Shown one piece after another: positions 59,821 through 64,000 of a DNA stretch of 64,000 nt; position 1 is the stretch's first letter, and every line of letters starts with the position of its first letter. Made by a program: the position numbers and the translations under genes. The notes beneath the pieces were generated by a model. The model saw only the letters and a program-made list of their open reading frames with translations, was not told where the DNA came from and searched no databases. Source of the DNA: Pseudobutyrivibrio ruminis (lineage in GTDB: Bacteria > Bacillota > Clostridia > Lachnospirales > Lachnospiraceae); the NCBI RefSeq assembly GCF_015057245.1, contig NZ_SVET01000002.1, positions 1 through 64,000 on the forward strand, written 5' to 3'.

Positions 59821-60584
59821 AGACATCAGATGTAGTAGACAAAAAGGCTTTTATCACTGAAAAGCTGAAGAAGTTTAAGCTGGTTGATATTCGAGAGCAA
59901 TACGTTGACCTGATTGAAGAAGCTAAAACAGATAAGCTTGGTTATGAGGATTTCCTAATCAAACTTCTTATAGCCGAAGATGAAGGTAAAGAACAACGTA
60001 GAACGGAAAAACTTATTGCTAAAGCAAATTTTGACACGATAGCTTCTTTAAGCGAAATAGATTATTCGTTTAATAGGTCTTTGGATAAATCAAAAATTGA
60101 AGAGCTTGGCTCACTAAGGTTTATTGATGCTAAAGAGAACGTAATAATCATTGGCCCTCCTGGAGTTGGTAAAAGCATGATTGCCACTGCTATTGGGAGA
60201 AATGCTTGTAAAGCTGGATACAAAGTAATGTTTGTGAATGCCAAAGAACTTGTAGATCAGTTACACATTTCAATGATGAATGGACGCTTACAAGAGACAT
60301 TAAAAGAACTCAAAAAGATAGATTTATTAATCATCGACGAATTATCTTACATAAAAATGGATAAAGAAAAAGAGAGCCTATTTTTCCAAATCATTCGCCA
60401 ACGATACGAAAAAGGCTCCCTCATCATTACAACTAATCTTCCAATGGGAAGATGGGATGAATTGTTTACCGGCCAGCTTGCCGCTACTGCAATTCTTGAT
60501 CGAGTTCTTCACCATTGTCATGTCCTAAGTATAACGGGCGACAGTTATCGTGTCAAAGGGTCAAAAAAGAGTGTTAAAAAATAA
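59817..60584 (+). CDS. istB: IS21 helper ATPase IstB
   Basis: This 255-residue DnaC-like AAA ATPase has Walker A IIGPPGVGKSMIATA (about residue 107) and Walker B IDLLIIDELSYI. It targets IstA to DNA. It overlaps istA (ATGA type), as is usual in IS21. Confidence 0.96.
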   Translation: MKTSDVVDKKAFITEKLKKFKLVDIREQYVDLIEEAKTDKLGYEDFLIKLLIAEDEGKEQRRTEKLIAKANFDTIASLSEIDYSFNRSLDKSKIEELGSLRFIDAKENVIIIGPPGVGKSMIATAIGRNACKAGYKVMFVNAKELVDQLHISMMNGRLQETLKELKKIDLLIIDELSYIKMDKEKESLFFQIIRQRYEKGSLIITTNLPMGRWDELFTGQLAATAILDRVLHHCHVLSITGDSYRVKGSKKSVKK

Positions 60585-60596
60585 AAGGGAAAACAA

Positions 60597-61031
60597 ATGA
60601 GTAGAATAACAAAAGATCAACTGCAAGGCTTTGCAAAAGTTTACAACGAGCAGGGCAAAGCGGAGCTATATAATAAACTAAAAAATAATTACGAAGTAAA
60701 AAATCCAGCCTGCATATTCAGAAGAATGAAAGCTGAAGAGACGCTTGGATTTGATGAAGCACTTAATAAATTTACATTTCATAAGCCTATCGCGGAGGAT
60801 GTGTTCTTGAGCTTTGATGAGTTATGCGCACCTCGACAGGAACTGGTACAAGTTAACCAAACCGCTACTGAATCAACTAAGACTGCAGCTATGGAAAAGC
60901 TAATCCAGGAGCTTATTGGCGACAAGTTATTAGCCATAAGCAGATATGTAAATATGAATGTTTCGGATAGAACCATTATTATTGACAGGACATCCCTCCA
61001 AAATGATGGCTATCAGATAATTGCTCACTAA
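60597..61031 (+). CDS. IS21 passenger protein of unknown function
   Basis: This 144-residue protein starts ATG at 60597, 12 bp after istB, inside the element's inverted ends, so it moves with it. It has a basic helical front (KDQLQGFAKVYNEQGKAELY, NKLKNNYEVKNP), which could form a DNA-binding helix pair, and a C-terminal part ending DRTIIIDRTSLQND. I do not recognise the family. Confidence 0.75.
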   Translation: MSRITKDQLQGFAKVYNEQGKAELYNKLKNNYEVKNPACIFRRMKAEETLGFDEALNKFTFHKPIAEDVFLSFDELCAPRQELVQVNQTATESTKTAAMEKLIQELIGDKLLAISRYVNMNVSDRTIIIDRTSLQNDGYQIIAH

Positions 61032-61114
61032 GAGGTGGGTCAAAACAAAGTATCAAATTTAGGAATAACATAAAAACTGACCCATCCAGCGAAATCATCG
61101 CTGGTGGGTCAGAA

Positions 61115-61603
61115 CTAAACGTAAAAGTGGGTCAATTCTACTTGACAATCAACAATGCTAGCAATTTCGCTATCGCTATACTCCGCACAAATTAGGTTAA
61201 AAATCTCTTTGGTAGCTGGTTTAAGACTTAAATTAATGGCATTTAAGTCAATTATTAAGTCATATATAGAAGATTCCACATCAGCGCTGATATCATTTGG
61301 TAATGTTGCATAGGAATCAATGTAGGTACTGTTTTGCGCATTATCTCTACATAAATGTACAAATTTATAGTAAATAGCATTTTTTAAATAAATTAGACAT
61401 TCCCCATCTGTTTTGCAAATGTCAATACGCATGACAGCCTCGATTAATGCAAGGATTAACTCTTGATAAGCATCATCTTCATCAAGAAAGAAGGCCTTTT
61501 TACTGTACTTTTTTAATAGCGGATTCATTTTAGTAATAACATTTTCCATAGAAACAGAATCTTGTTTTGCTGATTGTACTAATTGTGCAAAACTATTATT
61601 CAT
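61115..61603 (-). pseudogene. UviA/TcdR-like sigma factor truncated by the IS21 end
   Basis: From ATG 61603 (GGGAGG upstream) the protein matches extracytoplasmic toxin/bacteriocin-type sigma factors: SFAQLVQSAKQDSVSMENV, MNPLLKKYSKKAFFLDEDDA, YQELILALIEAVMRID, YLKNAIYYKFVHLCRDNA, then the start of region 4, LKPATKEIFNLICAEYSDSEIA. After about residue SI it runs into IS21 sequence (VDCQVELTHFYV) and stops at 61115. The DNA-recognition helix is missing, so it should not recognise a -35 element. It is divergent from the holin gene, the arrangement expected for a UviA/TcdR control unit. Confidence 0.82.
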
Positions 61604-61755
61604 TATTCTCACCTCCCATAGATTAAGAAGGTGGGGATAAGAAAAATGTAAACTTAACGAAAAATATAAAATTGAGATTACAAATTAGTGATTTGAACCT
61701 TTTTATCTAATGACTGACCTGGTATTTAAGGATAGGCGTTAGGAAGGTGATGCAG

Positions 61756-61962
61756 ATGAAAAATTATCTTAGAAGACTAAAAAATCCCGCCACCTTAATC
61801 GGTATATGCGGATATGTTCTGACGATATTATCGACGCTTGGGTTTAGTGTTGATAATCAGGCAATAATGACAATATTAGAAAGTATTTGTGCGATATGTG
61901 TATTACTTGGAATAATGAATAATCCAGAAACGGAAGGCATAGATTTTCCAAAATCTGAGTAG
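61756..61962 (+). CDS. Small holin (phi-LC3-like)
   Basis: This is a 68-residue protein with start ATG 61756 behind AGGAAGG. It has RLKNPATLIGICGYVLTILS, a first membrane helix, a second hydrophobic helix (ICAICVLLGIM), and the tail NNPETEGIDFPKS typical of phi-LC3 family holins. It would form membrane pores for release of lysin or toxin. It lies opposite a sigma-factor gene and upstream of a peptidoglycan-binding enzyme. Confidence 0.85.
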   Translation: MKNYLRRLKNPATLIGICGYVLTILSTLGFSVDNQAIMTILESICAICVLLGIMNNPETEGIDFPKSE

Positions 61963-62092
61963 TTTAATATTGGGTCAGTCATATTCAGCAGAAAAATAAC
62001 ATATCATGAATTTTGTAGAAAATCTATAGGAAATGTTTGAAACATGACTTAGATTTACCGTAAAATAACAAGAACAAATTTTCGAAACAATG

Positions 62093-62121
62093 TTGACAAT
62101 CGAAAATATGTTTGCTATATT
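62093..62121 (+). promoter_or_regulatory. Consensus promoter upstream of the zinc-ribbon gene
   Basis: TTGACA (62093-62098) and TATATT (62116-62121) are 17 bp apart. It would drive the zinc-ribbon peptide and, past the hairpin at 62399, the two genes after it, independently of the broken sigma factor. Confidence 0.65.
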
Positions 62122-62213
62122 GTATTCATCGCTACTAAGGGAGGTAGATACGGTAAGGCAATGTGAAGTCAGACAGACATTTCTATATAACTGGCACTAA
62201 GGAGGCGAGAATA

Positions 62214-62381
62214 ATGGAAATACACATTGCATGTCCATGCTGTAATAACAAACGATTATTTGATGCAGAAGATACCACTGATGGAATAATTAAAATTAAA
62301 TGCCCCAGATGTAAATTAGTAATAGCGGTGAGTATGCATAATAAGAAAATTCGTACTGAGCAAATAGGTACACAGTCTTAA
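62214..62381 (+). CDS. 55-residue zinc-ribbon peptide
   Basis: The ATG at 62214 follows AAGGAGG. The peptide has ACPCCNNKRLFDAE and IKCPRCKLVI, two CxxC pairs that form one zinc site. It resembles Com-like or DksA-like small regulatory fingers of phage. Its role in the module is unknown. Confidence 0.75.
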   Translation: MEIHIACPCCNNKRLFDAEDTTDGIIKIKCPRCKLVIAVSMHNKKIRTEQIGTQS

Positions 62382-62398
62382 TTGATTAGTAGTAACCA

Positions 62399-62455
62399 AC
62401 GCCTGACGAAGTTATAGAGATTATAGAAAATCTCTATACTTTGTCAGGCGTTTTT
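62399..62455 (+). terminator. Long hairpin between the zinc-ribbon gene and the 41-residue gene
   Basis: AACGCCTGAC pairs with GTCAGGCGTT and ATAGAGATT with AATCTCTAT, followed by TTTTTTATTT. It is a strong terminator; partial read-through or a further promoter is needed for the genes after it. Confidence 0.85.
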
Positions 62456-62500
62456 TATTTGCAATATTACAGCCTAAAAAAGATGAAAGGAGAGGATTCT

Positions 62501-62626
62501 ATGGGAAAACTTACAGATTTAGTAAGATTGCTAGCAGATCTTAAGAATGCAGCAGAAGTTCTGGTAGCAGTGATTGATTCACTGGAAGATATGGTTGGAT
62601 CAATCGATAACGCAACATCAAAGTAA
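62501..62626 (+). CDS. 41-residue acidic peptide in the holin-lysin module
   Basis: The ATG at 62501 has AAAGGAGAGG upstream. The peptide MGKLTDLVRLLADLKNAAEV continues to DSLEDMVGSIDNATSK and looks like one amphipathic helix, acidic, without a signal. It lies 25 bp before the DUF1906 enzyme gene. No family recognised; it might be an accessory or a cargo of the release system. Confidence 0.6.
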   Translation: MGKLTDLVRLLADLKNAAEVLVAVIDSLEDMVGSIDNATSK

Positions 62627-62651
62627 AATTTATTTTTAGGAGGAAATTAAA

Positions 62652-64000
62652 ATGGATGAAATGGTAAAAGCTACTCAGGAGTGGCTAAACAAGACTTACA
62701 AGGGTGAAAAAGATTTTACACCATTTGCAGAAAAAGATATTGATGGTATTACAGGTGCAGGAACATTTAAGAGATTGATTCAGGCGCTCCAAATTGAGAT
62801 TAATAAGCAGTATGGAAAGAATATCAAGGTTGATGGAGATTTTGGTGATGGAACACTAAAAGCCTTGCCAGCAACAATTGGAAAGTCAAATACCAAGAAT
62901 AATATTGTGCATATTATCCAGTCATCATTATGGTGTAAAGGCTATTCAGCAGGAGCTATGGATGGAATATATGGAAAGGATACCAGTAATGCTGTTATGA
63001 AGTTTCAAAGTGATGCTGGTATTGAAAATGATGGAATTATAAGACCTTATATTTTGAAAGGAATAATGAATACAGATGGATATAAAGTGTTAAATCCTAA
63101 AGATACAGATGCTGTATATAAATCGTATGTTCAGCAAGGTATGAATAAGTATTATGGCCAAAAAATTGGTTTATCACCTACAAATGGTTTGTGGGAAAGA
63201 AAAGCACATAAAAATCTTATTAAATGTTGTCAGCTTGAATGGGGACTAGATCCAGATGGAGTTTTTGGTACAAATACAATGAATGCTGCACCAACTTTAA
63301 CTAAAAAGACAAAAGGATATACAGCATCTAAAAGACTATTAAAGTGGGCACTAACTGTCAATGGTTATTATCCATATGGATTAAATGAAGGTGTATTTGA
63401 CGATAAAACTTACAATGCGATTTATGAGTTTCAGGATTTTCTTAGATTAGGAGCTGATGGAATGGCTGGTAAAAACACATGGGCATCATTACTTTCAAGT
63501 AGAGGAAATACAGCTAGAAAAGCTACTGCTTGTGATACTAGCACTAGATTATCAAGGTTTACAGCTACAGATTTAAAAAATGCAGGTTATACGGACGTGG
63601 GTAGGTATTTAACAAATGTAGAAGGTGGAACATTAGATAAAAAGATGACGGAAGATGAAATAGCAGTACTTGGAATCGTAGATTTAAATATTATTCCAAT
63701 ATTTCAAACAACAGGTCGAAAAAATACATACTTTACAGAAAAACAAGGAAAAAAAGATGCTATCGATGCCACAGCTGCTGCTGTAAATCTTGGATTTCCA
63801 AAAAACAGTGTAATTTATTTTGCTGCTGATTATGATGTTTTAACGAAGGATATTGAGGAATATTTAATACCATATTTTAAATCTGTAAATGATAATATTG
63901 GATGTAATTATAGAGTAGGTGTTTATGGTCCAAGGATGCTGTGCAATCACTTATATGAAAAGAAATTAGCAGAGTATAGTTACGTTTCTGATATGTCTTC
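62652..64000 (+). CDS. Peptidoglycan-binding and DUF1906 glycoside-hydrolase-like enzyme (partial)
   Basis: The ATG at 62652 follows AGGAGG, and 449 codons are seen before the window ends. Four repeats of a peptidoglycan-binding type 1 domain (DGDFGDGTLKAL, DGIYGKDTSNAVMKFQ, DGVFGTNTMNAA, GVFDDKTYNAIYEFQDF) are followed from about residue 305 by a DUF1906 domain (NAGYTDVGRYLTNVEGG, VIYFAADYDVLTKDIEEY). Such enzymes bind and probably cut cell wall. The absence of a signal peptide fits release through a holin. Confidence 0.9.
   Translation, partial: MDEMVKATQEWLNKTYKGEKDFTPFAEKDIDGITGAGTFKRLIQALQIEINKQYGKNIKVDGDFGDGTLKALPATIGKSNTKNNIVHIIQSSLWCKGYSAGAMDGIYGKDTSNAVMKFQSDAGIENDGIIRPYILKGIMNTDGYKVLNPKDTDAVYKSYVQQGMNKYYGQKIGLSPTNGLWERKAHKNLIKCCQLEWGLDPDGVFGTNTMNAAPTLTKKTKGYTASKRLLKWALTVNGYYPYGLNEGVFDDKTYNAIYEFQDFLRLGADGMAGKNTWASLLSSRGNTARKATACDTSTRLSRFTATDLKNAGYTDVGRYLTNVEGGTLDKKMTEDEIAVLGIVDLNIIPIFQTTGRKNTYFTEKQGKKDAIDATAAAVNLGFPKNSVIYFAADYDVLTKDIEEYLIPYFKSVNDNIGCNYRVGVYGPRMLCNHLYEKKLAEYSYVSDMS

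Larger units (their letters stand above)
58135..61154 (+). mobile_element. Complete IS21-family insertion element with passenger gene
   Basis: The left end begins TGTTGATTTACAC (58135) and the right end is its inverted partner, GACAATCAACA (to 61154). Repeated sites of the form AATTGACCCA/TGGGTCA lie inside both ends, as transposase-binding repeats of IS21. Genes are istA, istB and a third frame. No 4-8 bp duplication is seen; the flanks share only ATG. The left flank is not the continuation of the sigma-factor gene cut at the right flank, so a deletion or recombination probably occurred. Confidence 0.9.

Noticed and set aside
1..64000. tRNA or rRNA genes
   Set aside because: No T-loop-like GTTCRA-containing cloverleaf or rRNA stretch was noticed on either strand by eye; a tRNA scan would settle it.

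Overview
The window reads as chromosomal DNA of a low-to-mid GC anaerobic Firmicute, most likely a Lachnospiraceae member near Butyrivibrio or Pseudobutyrivibrio. The basis is gene style and content: a flavin reductase-rubredoxin fusion, a bile-salt-hydrolase-type enzyme, a maltodextrin ABC operon under a LacI-type regulator, strong AGGAGG ribosome sites and large surface-glycan loci. No rRNA or tRNA gene was seen. Genus assignment is inference.

Layout. (1) 1-13159, leftward: a glycan locus with a long membrane UDP-sugar dehydratase, a DPM1-like GT2, a GtrII-like membrane glycosyltransferase, a DUF4910 aminopeptidase-like protein, an acyl-transfer trio (AAC(3)-like transferase, acyl carrier protein, FkbH), then a chemoreceptor, CapF and a truncated CapG (FucNAc pathway). 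(2) 13187-18290: a secreted or membrane-anchored repeat protein, a Nim-type flavoprotein, a YjdF-like membrane protein, two unknown genes and two large intergenic arrays of inverted octamers. (3) 18289-29150: a sugar aminotransferase, malEFG with its LacI regulator, and a three-gene MBOAT/SGNH O-acylation and membrane glycosyltransferase operon. (4) 29170-32380: an IS256-type element lying between ATTGCAAT palindromes, and an MqsR-like toxin with a Panacea-domain antitoxin. (5) 32392-46280: a Ca/Na exchanger, TspO, a phosphate module (NptA-PhoB-PhoR), a first XRE/IrrE-protease/PIN-like cassette, a SEC-C protein, a HicB remnant, a PsiE gene broken by one stop codon, the flavin reductase, the bile-salt-hydrolase homologue, and a GT4/ATP-grasp/sugar-transferase glycan operon. 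(6) 46406-52674: a membrane protein, a second XRE/IrrE/PIN-like cassette, and a RAYT-ComM-DprA operon. (7) 52675-61154: IS66 pieces in opposed orientation, a GT2 plus GT-C pair, and a complete IS21 element with a passenger gene. (8) 61115-64000: a UviA/TcdR-like sigma factor truncated by the IS21, then holin, zinc-ribbon peptide, a 41-aa peptide and a peptidoglycan-binding DUF1906 enzyme, which look like a holin/lysin release module.

The least explained signals are these. First, the arrays at 14731-15139 and 17376-18189 use unrelated octamers (TGTATGGG/CCCATACA and GTTAAGTG/CACTTAAC) but the same geometry: the octamer and its reverse complement start 30 bp apart, in a unit of about 53 bp (about five helical turns). 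Second, two divergent XRE/IrrE/PIN-like cassettes share gene order and an overlapping TTG start for the PIN-like gene. Third, two promoters (nptA and the flavin reductase-psiE unit) share an identical Pho-box layout. All measurements were made by eye; no database search was run.
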